A DNA stretch of 64,000 bases from Sinorhizobium chiapasense (GCF_036488675.1 NZ_CP133148.1:2046001-2110000); one strand, 5' to 3'. Shown: positions 41,150 to 50,051, numbered from the stretch's first letter. The notes: generated from the letters alone by a model not told the origin. Numbers and translations are program-made.

Positions 41150-42556
41150 CTACGACATCAAGAGCGTCCAGATCATACCGGCGACCGCGCAGGCGAGCAG
41201 CGTCGCGATGACCGACGCGCGGAACCGGAAGATCGCAACCCCTGCGGCCACCGTCAGCCCGAGCGACGGCAGAACCAGCGAACTCAGTACAGGCACATCG
41301 AGCGAGAACCGTCCGATGTTCCACGCCACGACCTCCGCAAACAGCGTGTGCAGGCCGAACCAGACGGCAAGGTTGAGGATCACCCCGACGACGGCGGCGG
41401 TGATCGCCGACATCGCGCCGGTGAGCGCCACGTTGTTGCGCAGCCGTTCGATGAACGGCGCTCCCAGAAAGATCCACAGGAAGCAGGGAACGAAGGTCAC
41501 CCACGTCGTCAGGATCGCCGCGAGCGTCGCCGCCGTCATCGGGTTCAGCGATCCGGGATCGCGGTAGGCTCCCATGAAGCCGACGAACTGTACCACCATG
41601 ATCAGCGGGCCAGGCGTCGTCTCGGCCATGCCGAGACCGTCGAGCATCTCGCCGGGTTCCAGCCAGCCGTAATGCTGGACCGCCTCCTGTGCGACATAGG
41701 CAAGCACCGCATAGGCTCCGCCGAAGGTGACGACCGCCATCTTGCTGAAAAACATGCCGATCTGGGTGAAGACGTCGTCGACGCCGAGAAAGGCCGTGAT
41801 GAGCGCCAGCGGCACGAACCAGAGCGCAAGGAACACCGCCGACACCCGCAGCGACCAGGCGAGGTTCGGGCGGGCATGGGCCGGGGTCTCCTCGCCGAGA
41901 ACCGAGTCCTCGTCCTTGAGGATCGGACCGGTCCCCGCCTTGTGACCGCCGCCGACCCTGAAAAGCGGCGAACCGGAACGGCCGCCGACATAGCCAATGA
42001 TGCCTGCGGCGAGGATGATCAGCGGAAATGGCACGCGGAAGAAGAAGATGGCGATGAAGGCCGCCGCGGCGATTCCGATCATCAGCCGGTTCTTGAGCGC
42101 CCTGCCGCCGATCCGGAAGACGGCCTGGACGACGACGGCGAGCACCGCCGCCTTCAGGCCGAAGAACAGGCCCTCGACCACGGTGACATTGCCGAAGGCG
42201 GCGTAGATGTAGCTTAAGCCCAGGATCGCGAGAAAACCCGGCAGCACGAAGAGCGTCCCGGCGACGAGGCCGCCGGCGGTTCGGTGAAGCAGCCAGCCGA
42301 TATAGACGGCGAGCTGCTGCGCTTCCGGTCCGGGCAGCAGCATGCAGTAGTTCAGGGCATGCAGGAAGCGGTGCTCGCCGATCCAGCGCTTCTCATCAAC
42401 GAGGATGCGGTGCATCACTGCGATCTGCCCGGCCGGGCCGCCGAAGCTCAGGGCCGCCACCCTCAGCCAGACCCGGACGCCTTCGCTGAACGGGATGCCG
42501 TGGTTGTACGGCTGCCGCGCCGTATCCGGCGCGGCCTCGTCGGCGGTATCGGTCAT
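41150..42556 (-). CDS. chrA: Chromate efflux transporter ChrA (two-domain)
   Basis: 468 residues from ATG 42556, with AAGGA suitably spaced; ATG 42565 is also possible and would overlap chrB. It is the long form with two CHR domains: VWLRVAALSFGGPAGQIAVMHRILVDEKRWIGEHRFLHALNYCMLLPGPEAQQLA at the N-terminus, and FFSKMAVVTFGGAYAVLAYVAQEAV...GWLEPGEMLDGLGMAETTPGPLIMVVQFVGFMGA near residue 250. It acts as an inner-membrane chromate exporter. Downstream is an MFS gene and upstream is chrB. Confidence 0.94.
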   Translation of the reverse strand: MTDTADEAAPDTARQPYNHGIPFSEGVRVWLRVAALSFGGPAGQIAVMHRILVDEKRWIGEHRFLHALNYCMLLPGPEAQQLAVYIGWLLHRTAGGLVAGTLFVLPGFLAILGLSYIYAAFGNVTVVEGLFFGLKAAVLAVVVQAVFRIGGRALKNRLMIGIAAAAFIAIFFFRVPFPLIILAAGIIGYVGGRSGSPLFRVGGGHKAGTGPILKDEDSVLGEETPAHARPNLAWSLRVSAVFLALWFVPLALITAFLGVDDVFTQIGMFFSKMAVVTFGGAYAVLAYVAQEAVQHYGWLEPGEMLDGLGMAETTPGPLIMVVQFVGFMGAYRDPGSLNPMTAATLAAILTTWVTFVPCFLWIFLGAPFIERLRNNVALTGAMSAITAAVVGVILNLAVWFGLHTLFAEVVAWNIGRFSLDVPVLSSLVLPSLGLTVAAGVAIFRFRASVIATLLACAVAGMIWTLLMS

Positions 42557-42557
42557 C

Positions 42558-43379
42558 TCAGGCATCCTTTTTCGGCGACGGCCAGTTGTGCGTTTCGTCG
42601 GTCGCATCGCGGCACCAACGGTAGAAGGCGTCATAGAGCAGCATGCCTGCCTCGAGCTGCTCGAGGTCGTCGGCATACATCCGCGACAGGCCAAGCGATG
42701 CGGCAAGCAGGCCCGGGGCTTCCGGAGCGAGATCGAGGCGGGCTGTGTCCGCGCCGCGCACGATCGTCGCCAGCCGCAGCATCGGTTCCGTCGCAAGACC
42801 GAATTCCTCGACCATCACGTCGAAGGTGCAAAGCTCGCCCCTGTGGCTCCAGCGGATGGGCGCATCAATGTCGAAGGGGGTTGCGGCGAAACGTTCGCCG
42901 ACCATCTCGACCTCGGAAGGCGACACGTACAGGAAAACCGCCCGCGGATCGACAAAACGGCGGATCAGCCAGGGGCAGGCAATGCGGTCGATCTTCGGCC
43001 GCGCCCGCGTCACCCAGACAGTGCGTCCGCCGGCATCCCGCTCCGGTATGGCGGATACCGGCACGGCCGGATGGCCGCCCGCTGCCCAGGCCTCGAAACC
43101 GCCCTCGAGCACCTCGGCGGCAATGCCATAGTTGCGAAGCCAGGCGGCAACGCCATAGCTGAGCTTCTTGCCGCGATGGCAGATGACGACGGCGGCGTCG
43201 CTATCGATCTCCGCAGCCCAGTCCTGCACGCTGCGATAGTCGCGCCGGACCGATCCCGGCACCAGGCGCGGGTCAACCTCGAAGTCCTCGTCGATGCGGA
43301 CGTCGATGAGCGCAGGGCATTTCGGGGTGCCTATCAGGCGGGCGAGTTTGTCAGGAGAAATTTCAAGAAGTGACGACAT
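42558..43379 (-). CDS. chrB: Chromate resistance protein ChrB with N-terminal rhodanese domain
   Basis: 273 residues from ATG 43379, with CGGAGGACG upstream. Residues ~1-105 form a rhodanese domain (LIDVRIDEDFEVDP... VICHRGKKLSYGVAAWLRNYGIAAEVLEGGFEAW) with the catalytic Cys in CHRGKKLS. Residues ~120-270 form the ChrB C-terminal domain (VWVTRARPKIDRIACPWLIRRFVDPRAVFLYV). ChrB proteins regulate chrA or reduce/handle chromate. The rhodanese-led form lacks the winged-helix N-domain of regulatory ChrB, so a direct enzymatic or sulfur-transfer role is more likely (inference). Confidence 0.9.
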   Translation of the reverse strand: MSSLLEISPDKLARLIGTPKCPALIDVRIDEDFEVDPRLVPGSVRRDYRSVQDWAAEIDSDAAVVICHRGKKLSYGVAAWLRNYGIAAEVLEGGFEAWAAGGHPAVPVSAIPERDAGGRTVWVTRARPKIDRIACPWLIRRFVDPRAVFLYVSPSEVEMVGERFAATPFDIDAPIRWSHRGELCTFDVMVEEFGLATEPMLRLATIVRGADTARLDLAPEAPGLLAASLGLSRMYADDLEQLEAGMLLYDAFYRWCRDATDETHNWPSPKKDA

Positions 43380-43534
43380 GGCGCGTCCTCCGGGTGAGCG
43401 GTTGAATGGACGCGATACTTCGGCTGTCGCCTCGTGGGGTGATCGCGACCCCATGCGCGATCTTTTGCTCGCTTTGACCGGAGCTGTCAAGGCGGATCGA
43501 CCGGTCCGTCAGCGCATGAATGACCAAGGCGGCG

Positions 43535-43602
43535 GCGCTGACCGGCATGTGGACCTGACGCGCGAAGTGGCCGCAGGGGCGAAGTCGCGACTTCTCGGGT
43601 GA
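43535..43602 (+). pseudogene. Degenerate copy of the argP 3' end
   Basis: The frame ADRHVDLTREVAAGAKSRLLG followed by TGA matches the last 21 residues of the argP product (ADRLVDLTREVVATAKSRLLG) with only a few changes. No other part of argP is found nearby. It lies upstream of chrB in the 307-base gap 43380-43686, which otherwise holds only the chrB leader and the GNAT promoter region. Confidence 0.65.
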
Positions 43603-43686
43603 CCGCATTTTGGCACGCCATGCGGTCGCGTTTTGCTGTTGCCCTGAGCGTTGCCAGAAGTATTCATTCACCCTTATATTTGCAGG

Positions 43687-44169
43687 ATGGAAATCCGTCG
43701 AGCGTCCGATCTGGATCAAGATGCCATTTGGCGGATCATTGGCCCCGTCATAAGGGCGGGAGAGACGTACGCACTGGACCGCAATTTGAGTAGGGATGAA
43801 GCGCTCGCCTACTGGCTCGGCAAGGATCGCGAGACATTTGTCGCCGAAGAGAATGGAGCGGTCGTCGGTACGTATTATATCAGGGCAAATCAGGCCGGTG
43901 GTGGCAGCCATGTTTGCAATTGTGGGTACATGACTGATCCGTCTGCCGTCGGGCGTGGTGTGGCGAGAGAGATGCATGCGCATTCGCTCAACCGCGCAAG
44001 AGAACGGGGTTTCCGTGCCATGCAGTTCAATTTTGTGATCAGTACAAATGAACGCGCTGTGCGTTTATGGAAATCACTCGGATTTGAGGAAGTGGGACAC
44101 CTTCCGGGTGCATTCCTGCATCCCGCAAAGGGCTATGTCGACGCGTTGGTGATGTACCGAACGCTGTGA
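43687..44169 (+). CDS. GNAT family N-acetyltransferase
   Basis: 160 residues from ATG 43687. MEIRRASDLDQDAIWRIIGPVIRAGETYALDRNLSRDEALAYW is the N-terminal GNAT arm. VGTYYIRANQAGGGSHVCNCGYMTDPSAVGRGVAREMHAHSLNRARERGFRAMQFNFVISTNERAVRLWKSLGFEEVG covers the acetyl-CoA loop (GRGVA) and the typical NxRAVxLWxxLGF ending. It is cytoplasmic with unknown acceptor. GCAGG precedes the ATG. Confidence 0.9.
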   Translation: MEIRRASDLDQDAIWRIIGPVIRAGETYALDRNLSRDEALAYWLGKDRETFVAEENGAVVGTYYIRANQAGGGSHVCNCGYMTDPSAVGRGVAREMHAHSLNRARERGFRAMQFNFVISTNERAVRLWKSLGFEEVGHLPGAFLHPAKGYVDALVMYRTL

Positions 44170-44179
44170 CTCTACGCTT

Positions 44180-44490
44180 CAGACAGGCGGCAAGCCGCCA
44201 GCCAAGCCATACCCCGGTGGGAATGGCGATGCGGCAAGTCGCCATCAGTGTCCAGTCGTTGCCCGCCGGTTTCACCAGCTGCAGCCGCGGCAACGCCTTC
44301 GTTGCGTTTCCGACAGTGAAGAACAGACTCGTCGTTCCCGCATAGATTTCCTTGCTAAGGCCCAGTGGCAGCAAATACATCGCCAGCGGCGGTCCGCCCG
44401 AATGCGCGACCATGGTGGTGATTCCCGATGTGAGACCGGCGGCGATCGCCTTCGGTGACGAACGCGGACGGCTTGTCTCCTTCCCGCCTC
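44180..44490 (-). pseudogene. TauE/SafE (TSUP) sulfite-exporter gene fragment
   Basis: The reverse strand reads KAIAAGLTSGITTMVAHSGG then PPLAMYLLPLGLSKEIYAGT and TSLFFTVGNATKALPRLQLV and ...IPTGVWLGWRL, the characteristic second half of TSUP family permeases. The N-terminal half and the end are missing, and the frame has no start upstream. It fills most of the 430-base gap between the GNAT and antiporter genes. Confidence 0.75.
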
Positions 44491-44600
44491 CCGCTCGGCG
44501 CTGTAGTCTCTCGCCGCCCGAGCAATCTTTTGCAGGTTGCGTTTATGCGGGATGCGTCCTTTGATGCCGATTGCAAGCGAAGGTCTGCTTGGGGGCAAGC

Positions 44601-46184
44601 ATGGACGGTACGCATTTCTTTGAACTGGTGATCGCGATGTTCCTCGCGATCATAGCGCTACACTACGCCGCTCACAGACTGGGGCTGCCGCCCGCGGTCG
44701 CACTGCTCGCCGGCGGTGCGCTACTTGCCTTCCTGCCGGGCCTACCCGCAATCACAGTCGACCCCGGGTTGGTTCTCGTCATCTTCTTGCCGCCGTTGCT
44801 GCTGGACGGTGCCTGGTCGATCGCCGTCCAGCGGCTCCGGCGCCACATCCTCGGCATTGCCTCCCTTGCTGTCGGTGCGGTCTTCTTTACCTGTGCCGTC
44901 GTAGCGGTCGTGGCGCATCTCATCTTTCCATCACTTCCCTGGGCCGCGTGCGCGGCGCTCGGGGCGATCGTATCGCCGCCCGACGCCGTCTCGGCACGCG
45001 CCGTGCTGGAACGGGTAAGGCTTCCACGCCGGCTTCAGATTCTGTTGGAAGGAGAAAGTCTGCTGAATGATGCAAGCGGTCTGGTACTCTTCCGTTTGGC
45101 CGTTGCCGCAGCCGCGACCGGAACCTTCAGTGCGGTCGAGGCAGCAGGTAACTTCTTCCTTCTTGCGGTCGGCGGGGCAATTGTAGGCGGCATAGTCGGA
45201 ACAGTTTGGGTCAGGTTCGTCCGGCTGCTGGGTGATCAATATCTCATCATCGCTGCCACGACGCTCCTGGCCTGGATTTCCTATCTGATCGCAGAGCAGC
45301 TTCATGTTTCCGGTGTCATCGCCACGGTGACGACGGGCCTGATCGCGACATGGCATCAGCATACCGTGCTTTCGGCCGCAACGCGGATGCGGGGATCAGC
45401 TTTTTGGACGGTGGTAATCTTCCTCATGGAAGCTGCGGTTTTCATTTTGATTGGGCTGTCCTTACGGGACGTCGTTGAGCGCGGCGGCGGCTTCGGCACC
45501 GTGGTTGCAACCATGGGGCTGCCGATCCTCGCGATTCTGGCGACTCTGGTCGTCGCACGCTTCATCTGGGTGCTCGCCTCGGACCTCGTCATCAACCTAT
45601 GCAACAGGCTGGGGTTTGCGCGAACACCGCCTCTTGGAGCTGGTGGCGCGATCGTCCTGAGTTGGGTGGGCGTCCGCGGCGTGGTCACCCTTGCCTTGGC
45701 ACTTAGCTTGCCGGAAGGCTTTCCGGGTCGCGACTTCATTCTGGTCACGGCGTTTGCGGTCATTGTCGGAACGGTGCTCGTGCAGGGTACGACGCTCGGG
45801 CGTGTAATCGCTTGGGCAGGGTTGACGGAGCCGGATTCGGAACGCGCTCGCCTGACCATGAGCCAGGCAGAGGCCGCCATGGCGCAGGCCCAATTGGCCA
45901 CCATTCAAAGCTTGGCATACGACGTTGACGGAAACCTTATTCATCCTCAATTGCTGGAAAGATATAAGCGCAGAGCGGTCGTAATCGTCGACTACGCGGA
46001 GCGCACCGAGGATTACGCTCCGACGCTTCATGCCCATTTCGACGTCGTCCTGGAGGCCGTGGCGACGGGACGCCGGGAACTTATCCGCCTCCATCGCGCC
46101 GGCGATATCGATGACGAGACTTTGCGTGAACTGGAGCGCGATCTCGACCTCGAAGAGTTGAGCGCGATATCGGCGAAAGCGTAA
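44601..46184 (+). CDS. CPA1-family Na+/H+ antiporter
   Basis: 527 residues from ATG 44601. It has about twelve hydrophobic segments. LVLVIFLPPLLLDGAWSIAVQ (~55), ALGAIVSPPDAVSARAVLERVRLPRRLQILLEGESLLNDASGLVLFRLAV (~115-165) and LSWVGVRGVVTLALALSLPEGFPGRDFILVTAFAVIVGT (~350) are the NhaP/CPA1 signatures, with the ion-binding Asp in LLNDASG. A cytoplasmic helical tail follows (ERTEDYAPTLHAHFDVVLEAV...). It exchanges Na+ or K+ for H+ at the inner membrane. Confidence 0.92.
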   Translation: MDGTHFFELVIAMFLAIIALHYAAHRLGLPPAVALLAGGALLAFLPGLPAITVDPGLVLVIFLPPLLLDGAWSIAVQRLRRHILGIASLAVGAVFFTCAVVAVVAHLIFPSLPWAACAALGAIVSPPDAVSARAVLERVRLPRRLQILLEGESLLNDASGLVLFRLAVAAAATGTFSAVEAAGNFFLLAVGGAIVGGIVGTVWVRFVRLLGDQYLIIAATTLLAWISYLIAEQLHVSGVIATVTTGLIATWHQHTVLSAATRMRGSAFWTVVIFLMEAAVFILIGLSLRDVVERGGGFGTVVATMGLPILAILATLVVARFIWVLASDLVINLCNRLGFARTPPLGAGGAIVLSWVGVRGVVTLALALSLPEGFPGRDFILVTAFAVIVGTVLVQGTTLGRVIAWAGLTEPDSERARLTMSQAEAAMAQAQLATIQSLAYDVDGNLIHPQLLERYKRRAVVIVDYAERTEDYAPTLHAHFDVVLEAVATGRRELIRLHRAGDIDDETLRELERDLDLEELSAISAKA

Positions 46185-46211
46185 ATTCGACCTGAGGGAA
46201 CAAGCCTCGAT

Positions 46212-46268
46212 GTCCGCTTCTGGCGCATTCGGACGAGCGCCGACGACGGGTCTCGGCCCGAAGCGGAC
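46212..46268. repeat. Type-E hairpin repeat
   Basis: Terminal 9-base inverted repeat GTCCGCTTC (46212-46220) and GAAGCGGAC (46260-46268) around TGGCGCATTCGGACGAGCGC and CGACGACGGGTCTCGGCCC. Related copies are at 46570, 59155 and around the IS at 61646-63200. Confidence 0.75.
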
Positions 46269-46340
46269 TTCCGATTGCCCTAAATCCAGAAAGTGATATC
46301 CGAACTTACGCAACTTCAATGGCGTTGAACGGAGTAGGAA

Positions 46341-46541
46341 ATGAGTGATTTCAGTTGCTGGTTTTGCAAGCAGACTATCGAAGAACACGACGTCAAAGCG
46401 GTGGCGATTGAGATTTCAAATCTTTGGTTTTCGGGAGAAAATCAACCTATCCAATCTTTTTGGGCTCATTCAAAGTGCGCACAGCAAAATCTTAGCGGCG
46501 GATACATTTTCGACCCTGACGACCTCATAAACCCACAGTAA
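46341..46541 (+). CDS. 66-residue AT-rich hypothetical protein with CxxC and HxxC
   Basis: ATG 46341 has GGAGTAGGAA upstream. The sequence is MSDFSCWFCKQTIEEHDVKA, VAIEISNLWFSGENQPIQSF, WAHSKCAQQNLSGGYIFDPD and DLINPQ. CWFC and HSKC could form a small zinc ribbon or knuckle. No known family was recognised. It is visibly lower in GC than all neighbours and is bracketed by type-E repeats at 46212 and 46570 in the same orientation, so recent acquisition is likely. Confidence 0.62.
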   Translation: MSDFSCWFCKQTIEEHDVKAVAIEISNLWFSGENQPIQSFWAHSKCAQQNLSGGYIFDPDDLINPQ

Positions 46542-46569
46542 CTACACTTAGATCGAGCAATAGCGTAAT

Positions 46570-46627
46570 GACCGCAATTGGCGACTTCCGGACGAGCGCA
46601 GACGACGGGTCTTGGCCCAAGGCGGTC
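46570..46627. repeat. Type-E hairpin repeat, second copy
   Basis: GACCGC (46570-46575) pairs with GCGGTC (46622-46627). The interior TTGGCGACTTCCGGACGAGC then GCAGACGACGGGTCTTGGCC matches the copy at 46212. The stems differ in a compensating way. The rest of the 374-base gap (46628-46915) has no recognised feature before the binding-protein ribosome site. Confidence 0.72.
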
Positions 46628-46915
46628 GCCTTGCAGTCGAGCGCTTATTTCAGGAGCGAGCGGCACGCTCCGGCAAGCAATTTGCGCAGCAAGATCCGGT
46701 GAATCTTCAAGGTAGATGGCCGCTGCTGCATCACCCGCGGAGCGGACATTTCGGGAAATGGCGATCGAGTCCAGCATTCTATTTCAGACATTTCTGACCG
46801 TAGGCCCGAAACGGTCATGACCTCCTCACTTCTCCACCGGAAGGCTAAAAGTTGATTGCGATACTCCTCTTAACAGACTAAAGCGGAGGGCGAGATTCAT
46901 CTGAGGGGGTATACC

Positions 46916-47881
46916 ATGGAGAGTGCACGCAAAATCGCAACCGTATTCGGGTTTCTGGCCGTTCTGGCGGCCGGCACCGTTCATGCTGAGGACGCGAAGA
47001 CGCTGACGATTACCGATGACCGGGGCGTCAAGGTCGAGGTTCCGGTCCAGCCGAAGCGGATTGCCTCGATTTCCTATTTCGCCGACGACGTCGCCTTGGC
47101 GCTCGGTATCAAGCCGGTTGCCAGCACCTACATGACGGCGGGCCGCGAGCCGGAATTCCTGCTCGGTCTGACCAGGGACATGAAGCAGATCGGCCAGCGT
47201 GCAAAGCCGAACCTTGAACTCCTGTCGGAAGCGAAACCCGATCTCATCGTCGCCATCCGGCGTTACACTGTCGGCAACGCACCGCAGCTCGAAAAGATCG
47301 CGCCCTATGTTGCCTACAACATGGAACTTCTGGATGGCAGCGACAGGGAGATCGCCGAGCTTTCCAAGATCCTCGGCAATCCCGAGCGCGGCGTTGAGCT
47401 GAACAAGGAATTCCGCGAGCACCTGGCCGAATTCGCGGCAAAGGCCCCGAAGAACGTGCATCCGCGTTTTGCAATCATGTGGGGCGGCGAGACGCCGTTT
47501 GCATTCCACAACGAAAATACCTCAGCCTCCATCGTCAACGCCATCGGCGGCGACAACATTGCCGGGGCCATGACACCGGGCGGCGAGTTCGGCGTCGATC
47601 TCAGCCTGGAAACCATGCTCGAGAAGGACCCGGAAGTCCTGTTCATCTATGACTCCGGACCGGACCGCCCGCATGAAAACAACCCGATCTGGCAGGAACT
47701 GACGGCAGTCAGGAACAAGCGGGTCTTCTATGTCGGCGACCAGTGGGTCGAGACGAATGGTCCGATCGCCCGCGAGATCGTTCTGCGCGAGGCCGCCCAT
47801 TACCTCTATCCCGACGTATTCCCGGCGGTCGATGTCAAGGCGGAAGCCGCCAGGATCATTCCGGCTCAAGTCCAGAACTAG
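46916..47881 (+). CDS. Iron-siderophore ABC transporter substrate-binding protein (FecB-like)
   Basis: 321 residues from ATG 46916, with GAGGGGG upstream. The signal peptide TVFGFLAVLAAGTVHAED is followed by a helical-backbone (class III) binding fold: VQPKRIASISYFADDVALALGIKPVAST, LSEAKPDLIVAIRRYTVG, PEVLFIYDSGP. It carries ferric siderophore across the periplasm to the FecCD-type permeases. The stop TAG at 47879-47881 coincides with the CTAG end of a type-C repeat, which also separates it from the first permease. No TonB receptor gene is adjacent. Confidence 0.92.
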   Translation: MESARKIATVFGFLAVLAAGTVHAEDAKTLTITDDRGVKVEVPVQPKRIASISYFADDVALALGIKPVASTYMTAGREPEFLLGLTRDMKQIGQRAKPNLELLSEAKPDLIVAIRRYTVGNAPQLEKIAPYVAYNMELLDGSDREIAELSKILGNPERGVELNKEFREHLAEFAAKAPKNVHPRFAIMWGGETPFAFHNENTSASIVNAIGGDNIAGAMTPGGEFGVDLSLETMLEKDPEVLFIYDSGPDRPHENNPIWQELTAVRNKRVFYVGDQWVETNGPIAREIVLREAAHYLYPDVFPAVDVKAEAARIIPAQVQN

Positions 47882-47985
47882 ATCTCATTTCACAGTTTCA
47901 TTGAAACAGTGAAATGATCTAACCCTTTGAATCTACGCAATTCCGGATGGAAAACCGTTACACACTTTTCCTGGAATTGCTCTAA
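47878..47985 (-). repeat. Type-C repeat copy between binding-protein and permease genes
   Basis: CTAGATCTCATTTCACAGTT, TCATTGAAACAGTGAAATGA and TCTAAC form the first hairpin. GCAATTCCGGATGGAAAACC, GTTACACACTTTTCCTGGAA and TTGCTC form the second. It is 108 bases long and almost identical in reverse complement to the element nested at 27279-27383. It lies inside the siderophore operon. Confidence 0.85.
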
Positions 47986-48007
47986 GGAACAACCGGCCGC
48001 GACGACG

Positions 48008-49012
48008 ATGGACGCACGGAAATCCTCTATAGCCATCGCTTTCGTCGTCGTCGCGACCTTGCTGGTCATGGTCGTCGGGCTGTTGCCCGGCGCCAAGACG
48101 CTCTCGATCGAGACCGCCTTGCGCGTCCTCTTCGCTCCGGACGGGAAGATCGACTCCATCCTCATCTGGACGCTGAGGCTTCCGCGCAGCCTCGCCGCTG
48201 CGGTCGCGGGGGCCGGCCTCGCCGTCTCGGGCTACCTGCTGCAGGCGTTGACCCGCAATCCGCTTGCCGATCCCGGCATCACGGGCGTTACCGCAGGAGC
48301 GATCGCGCCGATCGTCGCTTGCTTCGTTCTGCTGCCCTGGTTTTCCTCGCTCTACTACCCGTTTGTCGGCCTTGCCGGAGGGCTTGCCGCAGCGTCGGTG
48401 ACCTTTTGGGTCGCGCGGGGCGGCAATGGCCGTCCGCTTCATCTGGCTCTTGGTGGTCTCAGCGTCTCCCTCTTCCTGGGCGCAATAACCATCTACGTCC
48501 TGCTTCTCGCGGGGCCGCAATCGACCGCCCTCATGTTCTGGATATCGGGCGGTTTCGCCGGCAGGAGCTGGTCGCACGTCCTCCACATATTGCCTTGGGT
48601 CGCCGTCGGCGTGGGCGGGGCTCTGTTGCTGCATCGGGTCGTGGCGATGTTTTCGCTGAGCGACCATGCTGCCGCCGGGATGGGTGTGCAGCTTAACCTG
48701 TGGAAACCGGTTCTGCTTGTGCTCGGCATCTGTCCCGTGGCCGGCGTCGCGCCGGTCTCCGGACCCGTCGCCTTCGTCGGGCTGGCGGCTCCGCATATTG
48801 CGCGCCTTCTGCGGCCCCGCGGAACGGCCTGGGAAATCGCGCTTTCGGCGGCCATCGGCTCATTGATCGTGACATCGGCGGACCTGATCGGCAGAACGAT
48901 CGCCATCCCGAAGGAAATCCCTGTCGGCATCATGACCGCGCTCCTCGGCGGCCCGATCTTCGTCTACCTCATCCAGCGGGGGCGTCTCGACTTCAAGGGA
49001 GAAGGCGCATGA
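48008..49012 (+). CDS. Iron-siderophore ABC transporter permease (FecCD family)
   Basis: 334 residues from ATG 48008; the ribosome site is weak and lies close to the repeat. IWTLRLPRSLAAAVAGAGLAVSGYLLQALTRNPLADPGITGVTAGA is the FecCD signature (~55-100), and PVSGPVAFVGLAAPHIARLLRP is the second motif (~255). About nine helices. It forms the inner-membrane channel with the permease at 49009 and overlaps it by 4 bases. Confidence 0.93.
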   Translation: MDARKSSIAIAFVVVATLLVMVVGLLPGAKTLSIETALRVLFAPDGKIDSILIWTLRLPRSLAAAVAGAGLAVSGYLLQALTRNPLADPGITGVTAGAIAPIVACFVLLPWFSSLYYPFVGLAGGLAAASVTFWVARGGNGRPLHLALGGLSVSLFLGAITIYVLLLAGPQSTALMFWISGGFAGRSWSHVLHILPWVAVGVGGALLLHRVVAMFSLSDHAAAGMGVQLNLWKPVLLVLGICPVAGVAPVSGPVAFVGLAAPHIARLLRPRGTAWEIALSAAIGSLIVTSADLIGRTIAIPKEIPVGIMTALLGGPIFVYLIQRGRLDFKGEGA

Positions 49013-50043
49013 CGTCGAATGTGCCTGCCGTTGCGCAGCCGAAGCCGTGGCTCCTGCCCGCCGCCTTTCTGCTGGTCCTGCTATCCTTCGTCGCCGCCGT
49101 TTTCCTGGGCGTCGTCGATATCCCGGCGGATGACGTCATGTCGGTCCTGACCGGAGGCGGATCGCCGGAAGCCCGGTCCATCATCCTCGATATCCGTCTG
49201 CCGCGGATCGTTACCGGCATCCTCGCCGGAATCCAGTTCGCCGTGGCCGGTCTTCTGCTTCAGACCATCACCCGCAATCCGCTGGCCGACCCGTCGCTCA
49301 TGGGCGTCTCCCAGGGCGCGACGCTGACTGTCACCACCTTTCTTCTGTTCACCGTCTACATCTTCAATCCCGGCTCGAACACTCTGGCGGAGCTGCCCAT
49401 CGGATGGCTGCCGACCGCCGGATTGGTGGGCGGAATGGCGGCGGGCGGCCTTATCTACCTGATGGCGTTCCGACTCGATCTCAGCCCGCTCAGGATTACG
49501 CTCTGCGGCATCGCGATCGGCGCGGTGCTGCACGCCCTGGCTATCGGTTTGATTGCTGGCTGGGGTTCGGCACGCATCGAAATCATCCTCGAATGGCTCT
49601 CCGGCAGCCTCTACGCGCGCACCTGGGACCACGCGATTTTCCTGCTGCCGTTCACGGTCGCGGGCCTCGCCGCCCTCCCCCTGATCTACCGGCCGCTGAT
49701 CCTCCTGCAGTTCGATGCGGCCCTCGCCCGCTCTTTCGGTCTGTCCTACCGCAAGCAGTTCTCGCTCGTTCTTCTGGTGTCCTGCGCGCTTGCCGCAAGT
49801 GCCGTCGGCGCGATCGGCCCGATCGTGTTCGTCGGCCTCATCGTGCCGCACCTGGCGCGCTTCCTCGCCGGGCGGCATTTCCCGCTGGTGCTGCCGCTGA
49901 CGACCGTCCTCGGGGCGGTGATCGTGACGCTTGGCGACCTCATCGGTCGCCTGGTCGGGCGCGCCGAGGAAGTGCCGATCGGCGTGGTCACAGCCATTGT
50001 CGGCGTGCCGATATTGATCGCGCTGCTCAGAAAGGTCCCTTGA
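49009..50043 (+). CDS. Second FecCD-family permease
   Basis: 344 residues from ATG 49009. ILDIRLPRIVTGILAGIQFAVAGLLLQTITRNPLADPSLMGVSQGA and IGPIVFVGLIVPHLARFLAGR are the two family motifs, and the RNPLADP box contacts the ATPase. It is a heterodimer partner of the preceding permease. An ATPase gene starts 8 bases after the stop. Confidence 0.94.
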   Translation: MTSNVPAVAQPKPWLLPAAFLLVLLSFVAAVFLGVVDIPADDVMSVLTGGGSPEARSIILDIRLPRIVTGILAGIQFAVAGLLLQTITRNPLADPSLMGVSQGATLTVTTFLLFTVYIFNPGSNTLAELPIGWLPTAGLVGGMAAGGLIYLMAFRLDLSPLRITLCGIAIGAVLHALAIGLIAGWGSARIEIILEWLSGSLYARTWDHAIFLLPFTVAGLAALPLIYRPLILLQFDAALARSFGLSYRKQFSLVLLVSCALAASAVGAIGPIVFVGLIVPHLARFLAGRHFPLVLPLTTVLGAVIVTLGDLIGRLVGRAEEVPIGVVTAIVGVPILIALLRKVP

Positions 50044-50051
50044 GTTTGCCC

